Assembly (NCBI GenBank): GCA_036389255.1
Contig: DASVQI010000024.1
Location: 843,996 to 907,995, forward strand
From: JACVRN01 sp036389255
GTDB lineage: Bacteria > Acidobacteriota > Blastocatellia > Pyrinomonadales > Pyrinomonadaceae
Direction of reading: 5' to 3'
DNA: 64,000 nt
A program made the translations under genes and the position numbers. The notes under the pieces were generated by a model that ran no database searches, was not told the DNA's origin, and was given only the letters and a program-made list of their open reading frames with translations. Below, piece by piece: positions 17,064-25,640 of the stretch (positions are counted from its first letter, which is position 1; every line of letters begins with the position of its first letter).

Positions 17064-18655
17064 AGCACTCGCAACACCCGCGCCGAATGATGAAGGCGGC
17101 GCTCGCAGTCCTGCTGTTACTCGCCGCGCTGCCGTTCGCTGAGGCGCAGCAGCAGCAACAGGCCGCTTATGAGAATCCTGTCATCGCGGGCGACTATCCA
17201 GACCCTTCCGTGATAAGAGTCGGCAAGGACTACTATGCCACGGCCACTTCGGGCGAGTGGGCACCTGAGTTTCCCATACTGCACTCGCTCGACATGGTTA
17301 ACTGGGAAGTGGTCGGAGCAGTCTTTAAGAAGCGGCCTGATTGGACTCAAGGCAACTTCTGGGCTCCTGAAATCTCTTATGACCGTGGCCGCTACTTCGT
17401 CTACTACACGGCCCGTAAGCGGGGCGGGCCGCTTTGCGTCGCGGTCGCTTCGAGCGAAACGGCGGCGGGGCCGTACACTGACCACGGCCCGCTCGTCTGT
17501 CAGGAGATAGGCTCGATTGATGCGATGGCCGTGACGGATGAGAAAGGCAACCGATACCTAATCTGGAAAGAGGACGGCAACAGCCGCGAGAAGCCCACGC
17601 CGCTCTGGGCGCAGATGCTGAGCGCGGACGGCACGAAGCTGGTAGGCGATAAGAAAGAGCTGTTTCGCAACGACCCCAAGTCGTGGGAAGGCGGCGTGGT
17701 CGAAGGAGCATTCGTCCTCAAGCGCGGCGACTGGTTCTATCTCTTCTACTCGGGCAACGCCTGCTGCGGTCGTCGCTGCAATTACGCTCTAGGCGTAGCT
17801 CGCGCGCGCAAGCTTCTGGGCCCGTGGGAAAAGAATCCGGCCAATCCTATCCTTGCCGAGAATCAGCTCTGGCAATGTCCCGGCCACGGCAGCATAGTGA
17901 CGGACGAACAGGGGCGCGACCTTCTGCTTTATCACGCGTACAGGCAGGGCGAGGAAGCTTTTTATATTGGACGCGAGGCGCTGCTGGACGAGATAAAGTG
18001 GGACGGCCCCAATGGCTGGCCCAGCATCAACGCCGGGAAGGGGCCGGGCGCTCGCCCTCCCCTGATGCCGGTCGCGGGCGTTCGTGCCTCAAAGGGCTCC
18101 TTCTTCGATGAATTCGACGGCCCAGAGCTTAAGCCCGGCTGGCAATGGCCGCAGGCGAACGAGCCCGTGATACGCATAGAGACGGAAAGGGGAGGCCGCC
18201 TGACGCTGTCGCCCGCGAGCGGTCAGGCCAAAGACCCCATCAGCGCCGTTCTCTCTCAGCCTACGACGAGCGCGGATTACGTAGCTACGACGTTGGTTGA
18301 TTTAAGCACGAAGCCGGGGACGCTCGCAGGGCTCTCCGCCTACAACGGTCGCAGCGACGCGCTCGGCGTCATGGCGGGCGGCGGGAAAATCCTGATTTAC
18401 AAGCGCGAAGCAAAGCGGCATCAAATCTTAACGACCTTGAACGCTCCTGCCGCGCGCTTTCTACATCTCAGGATGACGGTCAAAGAAGGCCATGATTATC
18501 GCTTCGCTTACAGCATAGACGGGCGCGAGTGGAAAGAGATTGGCGAGCCGGTGAGCGGCGGCTATCTTGAAGGCGTGCGCGTGGCCCTTACGGTCGGGGG
18601 CGCTGAAGGCGCTTCGGGCAGATTTGAATGGCTGCGCGTGGCGCCCAACCCCTGA
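17060..18655 (+). CDS. Secreted GH43 family glycosidase with C-terminal beta-sandwich
   Basis: This 531-residue enzyme has a signal peptide (residues about 11-30), a GH43 propeller with signature AGDYPDPSVIR (Asp48 the expected base), GSIDAMAV (second Asp) and VVEGAFVLKRG (candidate general-acid Glu), then a C-terminal concanavalin-like domain from about residue 345 (SFFDEFDGPELKPGWQW) typical of beta-xylosidase/alpha-L-arabinofuranosidase GH43 proteins. Its start ATGA overlaps the stop of the ASPIC/UnbV gene, indicating translational coupling. It is the closest paralogue of the truncated GH43 at 1-1175, on the other side of the cluster and on the opposite strand. Confidence 0.94.
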   Translation: MKHSQHPRRMMKAALAVLLLLAALPFAEAQQQQQAAYENPVIAGDYPDPSVIRVGKDYYATATSGEWAPEFPILHSLDMVNWEVVGAVFKKRPDWTQGNFWAPEISYDRGRYFVYYTARKRGGPLCVAVASSETAAGPYTDHGPLVCQEIGSIDAMAVTDEKGNRYLIWKEDGNSREKPTPLWAQMLSADGTKLVGDKKELFRNDPKSWEGGVVEGAFVLKRGDWFYLFYSGNACCGRRCNYALGVARARKLLGPWEKNPANPILAENQLWQCPGHGSIVTDEQGRDLLLYHAYRQGEEAFYIGREALLDEIKWDGPNGWPSINAGKGPGARPPLMPVAGVRASKGSFFDEFDGPELKPGWQWPQANEPVIRIETERGGRLTLSPASGQAKDPISAVLSQPTTSADYVATTLVDLSTKPGTLAGLSAYNGRSDALGVMAGGGKILIYKREAKRHQILTTLNAPAARFLHLRMTVKEGHDYRFAYSIDGREWKEIGEPVSGGYLEGVRVALTVGGAEGASGRFEWLRVAPNP

Positions 18656-18658
18656 GAA

Positions 18659-18716
18659 ATTGATTCATCTGTTCACCGGCTCATTGATTCAATGAAGAAA
18701 TGAGCCGATGATTCAA
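18659..18716 (+). repeat. Interspersed intergenic hairpin repeat, copy A
   Basis: The element starts 4 nt after the stop of the GH43 gene with ATTGATTCATCTGTTCA (18659-18675), a 17-mer found identically in copy B near 46.9 kb. It folds into a hairpin CGGCTCAT/ATGAGCCG (18677-18684 with 18700-18707) with a 15-nt loop. Copy B has a stem with one compensatory pair change and the same loop length. Confidence 0.65.
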
Positions 18717-18734
18717 TTCTTTAGAGAAAATCTT

Positions 18735-19781
18735 ATGAAAAGATTCGCGCTCATTTTTGTGCTGTTGTTCTCGGTGACGGCTCAGGCCGCGCCGCGCTGG
18801 TCTAAAGAGCAGGCCAACCTCTGGTACAGCCAGCAGCCGTGGCTCGTTGGCTCCAACTTCATCCCCAGCACCGCCATCAACCAGTTGGAGATGTGGCAGG
18901 CCGACACCTTTGACCCGCGCACGATTGACCGTGAGCTTGGTTACGCAGAGCAGTTGGGGATGAATACCATGCGCGTCTACCTGCACAACATCCCTTGGGA
19001 GCAGGACGCCGCAGGCTTTCGTAAACGCATCAACGAGTACCTTGAGATAGCAGACAAACATCACATCAGAACTATATTCGTCCTCTTCGACTCCTGCTGG
19101 AACGACGACCCCCAGCCCGGCAAGCAGCCCGCGCCCAAGCCCGGCGTACATAATTCCGGCTGGGTACGCGCGCCCGGCACGAAGCGCCTCTTCGACTCTC
19201 GCACGTGGGGCGGGCTTGAGGGTTACACGAAAGACCTGCTCAAGACTTTCGGCAAAGACAGAAGGGTGCTGGCGTGGGACTTGTTCAACGAGCCGTCCAA
19301 CTCCGGCTACATGGACGCGGTGGTTCCGCTCTTAAAGAAGGTCTTCGAGTGGGCCAAGCAGGCCGACCCGTCGCAGCCCTTGACGGCTGGCTGGTGGCAC
19401 GACCATCCCATGAGTAACGAAGTCATGTTCGGAGAATCCGACATCATCACCTTTCATAACTACGGCCCTGCGGACGGGCTCGAAGCGCAGATAAAAGAGC
19501 TGCGGAAGATGGGCCGCCCCCTCGTCTGCACCGAGTACATGGCTCGCACGCGCAACAGCCTGTTTGAGACGAACCTGCCCGTCTTCAAGCGTTACCGTGT
19601 CGGCGCGATTAACTGGGGGCTGGTCAAGGGAAAGACCAACACCATCTTCGCTTGGGACACGCCCCTGCCCGGCGTTGACGAGCCGCCCGTCTGGTTCCAC
19701 GACATCTTCCGTCCTGACGGAACGCCTTTCAGCCGGAAAGAGGTAGAGCTAATCAAAACCTTAATAGGCACGCGGCAGTAA
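18735..19781 (+). CDS. Secreted GH5-like glycosidase (TIM barrel)
   Basis: The protein (348 aa from ATG 18735) begins with a signal peptide KRFALIFVLLFSVTAQA and has a cellulase-like TIM barrel. LFNEPSN carries the candidate general acid/base Glu and VCTEYMAR the candidate nucleophile Glu, the pattern of clan GH-A. WLVGSNFIPSTAINQLEMW at the start and MNTMRVYLHNIPWE are typical substrate-barrel strands. An in-frame ATG at 18708 overlaps the hairpin repeat and is less likely. It follows the GH43 and precedes a TonB-dependent receptor on the plus strand. Exact GH family and substrate cannot be decided by eye; GH5 or a related GH-A family is likely. Confidence 0.85.
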   Translation: MKRFALIFVLLFSVTAQAAPRWSKEQANLWYSQQPWLVGSNFIPSTAINQLEMWQADTFDPRTIDRELGYAEQLGMNTMRVYLHNIPWEQDAAGFRKRINEYLEIADKHHIRTIFVLFDSCWNDDPQPGKQPAPKPGVHNSGWVRAPGTKRLFDSRTWGGLEGYTKDLLKTFGKDRRVLAWDLFNEPSNSGYMDAVVPLLKKVFEWAKQADPSQPLTAGWWHDHPMSNEVMFGESDIITFHNYGPADGLEAQIKELRKMGRPLVCTEYMARTRNSLFETNLPVFKRYRVGAINWGLVKGKTNTIFAWDTPLPGVDEPPVWFHDIFRPDGTPFSRKEVELIKTLIGTRQ

Positions 19782-19856
19782 AGCATAGCTCCGGCCCGAT
19801 TCCGTGCTTCATACAATTTGAACATCATCATTCCGAAATATCTACAGAGAGGATTA

Positions 19857-22800
19857 ATGAGACTGAAGAACATTTTCGCGCTCTTCGCGTGCCTGCTCAT
19901 CTTGTTCGGGACTGCGACGGACTTTCGCGCGCAGCAGCTTGCCGCAGCCACCATCAAAGGCGTCGTGACAGACCCTGTGGGCGCACGCGTGCCCGGCGCA
20001 ACAGTGCGCGTGACGCACACAGCCACGGGCGCAACGCGCGAAACCCTGACGAATGACGAAGGCGCTTACGCTTTCACGAATCTACAGCCGGGCGAATATG
20101 AAGTCGGAGTAGAAGCTACTGGATTTTCCGCCAGAGTTTCAGCATCGCCGGTCACGCTGCTGGTGGGCCAGACGTTTAAGCTCGACATAGCGCTTGAATT
20201 GGCCGCTATCGGGGCAGTGTTGGATGATTTTAGTGACTACACCCCGCTAGTGGATACCGTCTCGTCAAAAGTTGACCGGGTGGTTGACGAGCGAGAGATA
20301 AGGAATCTGCCGCTCAACGGTAGAAACTTTCTTGAGCTTGCGCTCCTGACGCCCGGCAATGCGCCCGCGCCTAACTTCGACCCTACGAAGTCGAACACAA
20401 TCGTCATCTCATCGGCAGGACAACTGGGCCGGGGCGGCAGCGTCACCGTTGACGGAGCGGACACGAACGACGACGTAGTGGGCGGCTCTGTGCAGAACGT
20501 CTCGCAGGACGCCGTGCAAGAGTTTCAGATTGCCACGAACCGCTTCGACGCGAGCCTTGGGCGCTCAGGCTCGTCCGTAATCAACATCGTCACCAAGTCG
20601 GGTACGAACGAGTGGCGAGGCTCGGCTTCCTTCTTCTTCCGCGACCGTCGCCTGCAAGGCTTGCCCGCCACCTTTGACCGCGCGGCCGTAGAGGACGAGC
20701 CGCCCTTTGACCGCCAGCAATACTCTTTTACGCTGGGCGGCCCGTTGAAGAAAGACAAGCTCTTCTTCTTCGGCTCGGTCGAATATCGCAATCAGGACGG
20801 CGCGGTGCTGGTGGGAAGGCGCGACACTGCGGCACGCATCATTCGTCGCGGCTTCGCGGAAGCTCCGCTAAACGACCTGCTCTCTACGGAGCGGCTCGAC
20901 TGGAAGCCCACGAACCTCGACTCACTCACTTTCCGCTATTCGCTTCAACGCGCGGACGACGTGGCGGCAAGCTCGCTCATACGCTCCATAGGCTCGGCCA
21001 CGCAGCGACAGGCAGGGCGCAATCACACGCACTCGTTCCTCTTCGACTACACGCGACTGCTCTCGCCCTACATGGTCAACAGCTTCAAGCTCAGCTACAA
21101 CACCTTCTCCAACGTGACGGAGCCGGTTGAGCCCGGCGTGCAACTGACTTTTCCGAGCATACAGGACGGCGCATCGTTTCGCGTCCCGCAGCAGACACGC
21201 CAGAAGCGCTTTCAGCTCAGCGACTCTCTGACGATGCTGCGCGCCAATCACATGCTCAACTTCGGCTTCGAGTTTCAGAACGTTCGCTCGGATTTCAACC
21301 TAGGTGTTTTCCGGCAGGGCCGCGTCGAGCTTATAGAGGATTTTCCAGACTTTGACCGGAACGGCGACGGTCGTGTTGATGACAACGACCTGCTGTTTGC
21401 GGTCACCCTCAGAAGCGCCGTGCCCGAAAGGCCGCTCCTCATACCGGATGCCAACAACAACTACATAGCAGCCTACGTGCAGGACGACTGGAGAGTCACG
21501 CCGCGTCTGACGCTCAACCTCGGCTTGCGTTACGAACTGGACACGGATGTAAAAAACATCAGCCGCTATGATGAGATTAATCCGCTTGTGCTTCCCTTCC
21601 TGCGCGGGCGGCGCGAGCGAGACAGGAACAACTTCGCGCCGAGGGTGGGCTTTAACTGGGCCACGGCTGACGGGGACACGAGCATACACGGGGGCTACGG
21701 CATCTACTACGACCGCGTGACGCTGGAAATCATCTCGCTTGAGCGTGGTTTGGACGGGCGCGCGCTCCCGGTTGAAGTACGCGCGGGGAACCTCTTCTTT
21801 ATTCCTCCGCAGTGCCTCTTCAATCCGGCGTGCGGGCAGTTCCCGCCGGGTGCGCCGACGCTCTTGAATCCCTTCACGGGATTTGTGCTGCCGGGCGCTG
21901 GCGCTGGCGGCATCAACATCATAGACAACGGGCTCGAAAATCCCATGGTGCAGCAGACGAACATAGGATTTCAGCAGCAGTTTCTGGGCGACTACGTTCT
22001 GCGCGTGGACTACCTGCACAACTTCGGCACGCACTTCATCATAGGCCGCACGATAGGACAGGTCTTTAATCCGGTAGTCGGCGGCCCTGACCTCGTTAAG
22101 AATCTTGAGTCGAGCGTGAAGACAAAGTATGACGGGCTGCTCGTAAGCGTAGAGAAGCGCTATACCGACCGTTTTCAGTTTCGCGCATCCTACGCGCTCT
22201 CCAAAGCCTTCAATTACGCCAACGACGACCAGATTCCCTTCTCCAACGGGCCTGTCAATCCGAACAACCTGCAACTCGAATACGGCCCGACGCCGAACGA
22301 CCAGCGCCACCGCTTCACTTTCGCGGGCGTCTTCGACGCGCCCTTTGGCTTTCGCGTCTCGCCACTCTGGACAGTAGCGTCAGGCGTCCCCTTGGACATA
22401 CTGTTGCCGGACGCAAGCTCTCGTATCCCGGTTTTGCAGCGCAACGCGGGCGGGAGAATTTTCAGTAGCGGCGCGGAGCTGAACGCCTTCATTCGAGAAG
22501 TGAACAACGCGGGCGGAGTCGGCGGTCAGCCTCTTCCTCTGGTACGCGACGACGCGCGCTTTAATGACAGCTTCAACTCGCTGGACGTTCGCGTCTCTAA
22601 AATCTTCAGGTTTGGCGAGCGCCTCAGTGTCGAGCCAATCGTGGAGGTCTTCAATCTCTTCAACGTGACGAACATTCTGGGCGTTTCGAACGTGAACTAT
22701 TCAGGCTTTCAGAACGTGCTGGTGCGAGACAGCAACGACCCGGCCAATCCGGGCTTTCTGCGCTCGTCCAGCTTCGGCCAGCCCGTGACGACTGCGGGCG

Positions 22801-22859
22801 GCGTCTTCGGCTCGGGCGGCCCGCGCGCCTTCCAGTTAGCCGCGCGCGTGACGTTCTGA
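19857..22859 (+). CDS. TonB-dependent receptor, Oar-like with carboxypeptidase-regulatory domain
   Basis: The 1000-residue protein starts at ATG 19857, preceded by GAGAGGA. After a signal peptide (LKNIFALFACLLILFGT) come a carboxypeptidase-regulatory-like domain (IKGVVTDPVGARVPGATVRV, about 35-115), a plug with RNLPLNGRNFLELALLTPG and GSSVINIVTKSGTNEWRGSA, and a barrel ending in PRAFQLAARVTF. It is the second such receptor in the locus and smaller than the one at 8346-12059. RNLPLNGRNF is a hallmark of acidobacterial receptors of this type. It is the last gene of the glycan cluster on the plus strand, so it probably imports products released by the GH43 and GH5-like enzymes (inference). Confidence 0.94.
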   Translation: MRLKNIFALFACLLILFGTATDFRAQQLAAATIKGVVTDPVGARVPGATVRVTHTATGATRETLTNDEGAYAFTNLQPGEYEVGVEATGFSARVSASPVTLLVGQTFKLDIALELAAIGAVLDDFSDYTPLVDTVSSKVDRVVDEREIRNLPLNGRNFLELALLTPGNAPAPNFDPTKSNTIVISSAGQLGRGGSVTVDGADTNDDVVGGSVQNVSQDAVQEFQIATNRFDASLGRSGSSVINIVTKSGTNEWRGSASFFFRDRRLQGLPATFDRAAVEDEPPFDRQQYSFTLGGPLKKDKLFFFGSVEYRNQDGAVLVGRRDTAARIIRRGFAEAPLNDLLSTERLDWKPTNLDSLTFRYSLQRADDVAASSLIRSIGSATQRQAGRNHTHSFLFDYTRLLSPYMVNSFKLSYNTFSNVTEPVEPGVQLTFPSIQDGASFRVPQQTRQKRFQLSDSLTMLRANHMLNFGFEFQNVRSDFNLGVFRQGRVELIEDFPDFDRNGDGRVDDNDLLFAVTLRSAVPERPLLIPDANNNYIAAYVQDDWRVTPRLTLNLGLRYELDTDVKNISRYDEINPLVLPFLRGRRERDRNNFAPRVGFNWATADGDTSIHGGYGIYYDRVTLEIISLERGLDGRALPVEVRAGNLFFIPPQCLFNPACGQFPPGAPTLLNPFTGFVLPGAGAGGINIIDNGLENPMVQQTNIGFQQQFLGDYVLRVDYLHNFGTHFIIGRTIGQVFNPVVGGPDLVKNLESSVKTKYDGLLVSVEKRYTDRFQFRASYALSKAFNYANDDQIPFSNGPVNPNNLQLEYGPTPNDQRHRFTFAGVFDAPFGFRVSPLWTVASGVPLDILLPDASSRIPVLQRNAGGRIFSSGAELNAFIREVNNAGGVGGQPLPLVRDDARFNDSFNSLDVRVSKIFRFGERLSVEPIVEVFNLFNVTNILGVSNVNYSGFQNVLVRDSNDPANPGFLRSSSFGQPVTTAGGVFGSGGPRAFQLAARVTF

Positions 22860-22884
22860 AGCAAGACCGGAGAGGCGGCGATTA

Positions 22885-24225
22885 GTGGAAACTCGCAATG
22901 AGCTTAAGCGTCAGATAGGTCTGGGCACAGCCATCACGCTTGTCGTGGGCGAAGTCATAGGCGTAGGCATCTTTCTCACACCGGCAGGGATGATAAAATC
23001 GCTCGCTTCGCCTTTCTGGCTGCTCGTGGTCTGGCTGGTGATGGGCCTGATGGCTCTTTGCGGCGCGCTCTGTTACGGAGAGCTTGCCGCCAGATATCCG
23101 GAGGCGGGCGGCGGCTACGTTTACCTGCGCGAAGCCTACGGGCCGGGGCTCGCCTTTCTTTACGGCTGGATGGCCATGCTGGTAGTAGACCCCGGACTGA
23201 CGGCTGCGCTCGCCGTCGGGCTCGGCTCCTACACCGGTTACATGCTCAAGCTCTCGCCACTTGGCGTTAAAGCCGTGGCTGTCTTAACCATAATCATCCT
23301 TGCGGCCATAAACATTCGCGGACTCAAACTGGGCGCGTGGCTCGTCTCGTGGCTCACTGTCTTCAAGCTGGGCTCGCTGCTCTTCCTGCTGGTCTGGGGG
23401 TTGGGATTGGGTCTTGGCGATTGGTCGAACTTTACGCCCTTCGTGGAGAGGCCCGCGCAATCCGTCCCGCTTCTGGGAGCGCTGGCAGGAGGAATGGTCG
23501 CGGCCTTCTTCTCTTTCGGCGGCTGGTGGGACGTGAGTAAGGTGGCCGGAGAAGTGCGCTCTCCCGAAAAGACTCTGCCGAAGGCGCTCACTTACGGCGT
23601 CCTTGTGGTCACGCTCGCTTACCTGCTAGTGAGCCTTGTCTTCATCTATCTGGTGCCGATTGAGCGCGTCGCTTCAGGCGAGACTTTCGCGGCGCAGGCC
23701 GGTGAAGCTCTGTTCGGTCGCGCCGGGGGACAAATCTTCTCAGGGATTATAGTCATCACGGTGCTCGGCAGCATGGCCGCGTTCATGATGGCCGCCCCGC
23801 GCGTCTACTTCGCAATGGCGCGAGACGGCGTATTCCTCAAATCGGTCGCGCACCTGCATCCTCGCTTCGGCACGCCCGCGCGCGCCATAGCTTTGCAGGC
23901 CGCGCTCTCATCGCTGCTGGTTCTGCTAGGCACCTTTGACCAAATCGTAGCCTACTTCGTCTTCGTCGTGCTCATCTTTATAGGGCTGACGGTGGCGGCG
24001 CTCTTCCTGCTGCGTCGTCGCAACGCGCCGGGGGTGAAATACCTGACGCCCGGTTATCCGTTGACGCCTGTCATCTTTCTGCTGCTGATTCTCTTGCTTC
24101 TGATTCTTCTGGCGGGCAATAATCCGGGGCAGGCTTTTCTTGGCCTTCTGGTCGTAGCTCTGGGCCTTCCCATTTACCACCTGCTGTTTCGACGCAGGCG
24201 TCCCGCGCAGCCCCGTGCGGATTAA
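22885..24225 (+). CDS. APC superfamily amino acid permease
   Basis: This 446-residue membrane protein has about twelve hydrophobic segments and the APC family N-terminal pattern GLGTAITLVVGEVIGVGIFL followed by GMIKSLASPFWLLVVWLVMG and the helix-3 motif YGELAARYPEAGGGYVYLRE. These are typical of LAT/YfnA-like amino acid exchangers and proton symporters. It starts at GTG 22885 with GGAGAGG upstream. Substrate is not visible. The next gene, the AhpD-like selenoprotein candidate, begins only 21 nt after its stop, so the two may be co-transcribed. Confidence 0.92.
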   Translation: METRNELKRQIGLGTAITLVVGEVIGVGIFLTPAGMIKSLASPFWLLVVWLVMGLMALCGALCYGELAARYPEAGGGYVYLREAYGPGLAFLYGWMAMLVVDPGLTAALAVGLGSYTGYMLKLSPLGVKAVAVLTIIILAAINIRGLKLGAWLVSWLTVFKLGSLLFLLVWGLGLGLGDWSNFTPFVERPAQSVPLLGALAGGMVAAFFSFGGWWDVSKVAGEVRSPEKTLPKALTYGVLVVTLAYLLVSLVFIYLVPIERVASGETFAAQAGEALFGRAGGQIFSGIIVITVLGSMAAFMMAAPRVYFAMARDGVFLKSVAHLHPRFGTPARAIALQAALSSLLVLLGTFDQIVAYFVFVVLIFIGLTVAALFLLRRRNAPGVKYLTPGYPLTPVIFLLLILLLLILLAGNNPGQAFLGLLVVALGLPIYHLLFRRRRPAQPRAD

Positions 24226-24246
24226 AAAAGGAGACGCTCGTTTTAT

Positions 24247-24816
24247 ATGACATGGATTAAGACCATTCCCTTCGATGAAGCGGACGAGAAACTGCGCAAG
24301 GCCATGGAAGCGCAACGCGGGCTTTACCCGATTGAGTACGCGGAGCCGGTGCATCCTACGCCCGACGGCGAATCATCCGGCATAGTCGCCTCGCACAGCC
24401 TCATCCCCGAAGCACTTCATCACGCCTTCGCCACCTTCGGCGTGCTGATGTCAAAGGAGCTGCCGCTCACGCGCGCCCAGCACGAGATGATTACCACGGT
24501 CGTCTCCGTCACCAACAGGTGCCATTATTGAATCGAGTCTCACGCAGAGTTTCTGCGTAGGGTCACGCTGGACGAAGAGATGGTCAGGGCTTTGCAGGAG
24601 GATTACAGGTCTGCGCCAATCTCAGAGCAGGACAAGGTGATGCTGGACTACGTCTCGCAGTTGACGCGAGACGCCACACGCATCACAGAGGAAGACCACG
24701 TGCGCCTGCGCGCGTCAGGCTTCGACGACCGGGCCATTCTCCAAATCACGCTCATAGCATCGTGGTTCAACTACATCAACCGCGTGGCAGACGCGCTCGG
24801 CGTGGGCAGAACTTAA
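24247..24816 (+). CDS. AhpD-like peroxidase-related protein, candidate selenoprotein (CxxU)
   Basis: The frame from ATG 24247 (AAGGAG upstream) is interrupted only by TGA at 24529-24531 and then runs on in frame to 24816, about 189 residues if TGA is decoded. The residues around it read TNRCHY-[TGA]-IESHAEFLRR. In the carboxymuconolactone decarboxylase/AhpD superfamily this is exactly the redox motif CxxC followed by His, so TGA replaces the second Cys (position 95, partner Cys92). Conserved sequence continues on both sides with no other lesion, and a hairpin suited to a bacterial SECIS lies 10-27 nt downstream. Decoded as selenocysteine, the product would be a thiol/selenol peroxidase or disulfide reductase. 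A conventional caller would split it into 94- and 79-aa pieces. No sel genes are in this window. The alternative is a nonsense mutation or sequencing error. Confidence 0.85.
24542..24558 (+). promoter_or_regulatory. Candidate bacterial SECIS hairpin
   Basis: ACGCAGA-GTT-TCTGCGT forms a perfect 7-bp stem with a 3-nt loop beginning with G. It lies inside the coding sequence, with the loop 17 nt after the TGA at 24529-24531. Bacterial SECIS elements are small hairpins placed just downstream of UGA, with a G among the first loop bases and about 16-37 nt from UGA to the loop. All three criteria are met. Confidence 0.75.
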
Positions 24817-24841
24817 TTTAATACGAAATTATAGCGAAGGC

Positions 24842-25486
24842 TTACTGCGTCTTCTGGGCGAGGCTTTTCAGCTTCTCGCCGCACTTCTTTATCTGCTCGC
24901 TCAGCTCTATTATCTCGTCCAGAGCAAGCCGGGCTTTTGTAGCCTGCTGAAGGTCAACCGTCTTGGACTGGTTGAAGATGGAGTTATTGACGAACTCCAT
25001 TATCAGATTGTCCAGCACCACCAGCGCCGACTTCATCTGTTTGGCAGTCGCGGCGATTTCCGGCCTCTGGCGCTGCTCCTGCGGCTTTCCGGCTTCGGGC
25101 AGCATCAGGTTCTCTTTGAGCCGAAGCGCGCGCTTCTTTATCTCCGACACAGACTTTTCTATGTTCTTCAGGTCGAGCGTGGGGCTTGATTCGACCGCGC
25201 GCGCAAGCTCGTTGTTGACTATCTGTATCTGCTTGTAATCTTCTCTGATTTGAGTGTAGGCGAGTGTCGCGTCTCGTCTTTGAGTAGGCGGCCTGCGGAC
25301 TTCCGCCATCCTCAACTCCCATGCGGCTATGCGCCGCTCGTCTTCACCGGCCCTGCGCTCCGCCTCCCGTCGCTTGGCCTCTGCCATCTGCTGCTGGGCG
25401 GTTTGGCCGTAGACCAGAGGTGAAAGCGCAGACGAGAACGCGACAGTAGCGGCACCCAGTAACAGGAATCTGAGCAGAGTCCTCAT
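24842..25486 (-). CDS. Secreted coiled-coil protein of unknown function
   Basis: This 214-residue protein has a signal peptide (LRFLLLGAATVAFSSALSPL, cleavage near YGQ) and is otherwise alpha-helical and charged, with heptad-like Glu/Arg/Lys stretches such as AEAKRREAERRAGEDERRIA and NIEKSVSEIKKRALRLKENL. A single Cys lies near the C-terminus. GGAG precedes ATG 25486. I recognise no family. It is convergent with the AhpD-like gene and downstream of two ASPIC/UnbV genes on the same strand, separated from them by about 150 nt without obvious signals. Confidence 0.8.
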   Translation of the reverse strand: MRTLLRFLLLGAATVAFSSALSPLVYGQTAQQQMAEAKRREAERRAGEDERRIAAWELRMAEVRRPPTQRRDATLAYTQIREDYKQIQIVNNELARAVESSPTLDLKNIEKSVSEIKKRALRLKENLMLPEAGKPQEQRQRPEIAATAKQMKSALVVLDNLIMEFVNNSIFNQSKTVDLQQATKARLALDEIIELSEQIKKCGEKLKSLAQKTQ

Positions 25487-25640
25487 ACGTCACATCTCCT
25501 TCCCTCGCCTGTCCGAATTGTTTGTCTACGAATTCAATTCTGCCTGCGGCCTTGAGTTTCGCCGTAGCTCTTTCCCTGACCGCGATTTTAACATGACAGC
25601 CAGCCGCGCCATACGCCAATCTTGCAGGACAAAGCTCGCT

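Noticed and set aside
21300..22310. 336-aa minus-strand open frame
   Set aside because: Antisense to the TonB receptor barrel; no domain or ribosome site.
24247..24531. Two separate small genes (94 aa and 79 aa) or a pseudogene at the AhpD-like locus
   Set aside because: The two frames are the same frame split only by one TGA at the active-site Cys position with a hairpin after it, so a selenoprotein explains it better.
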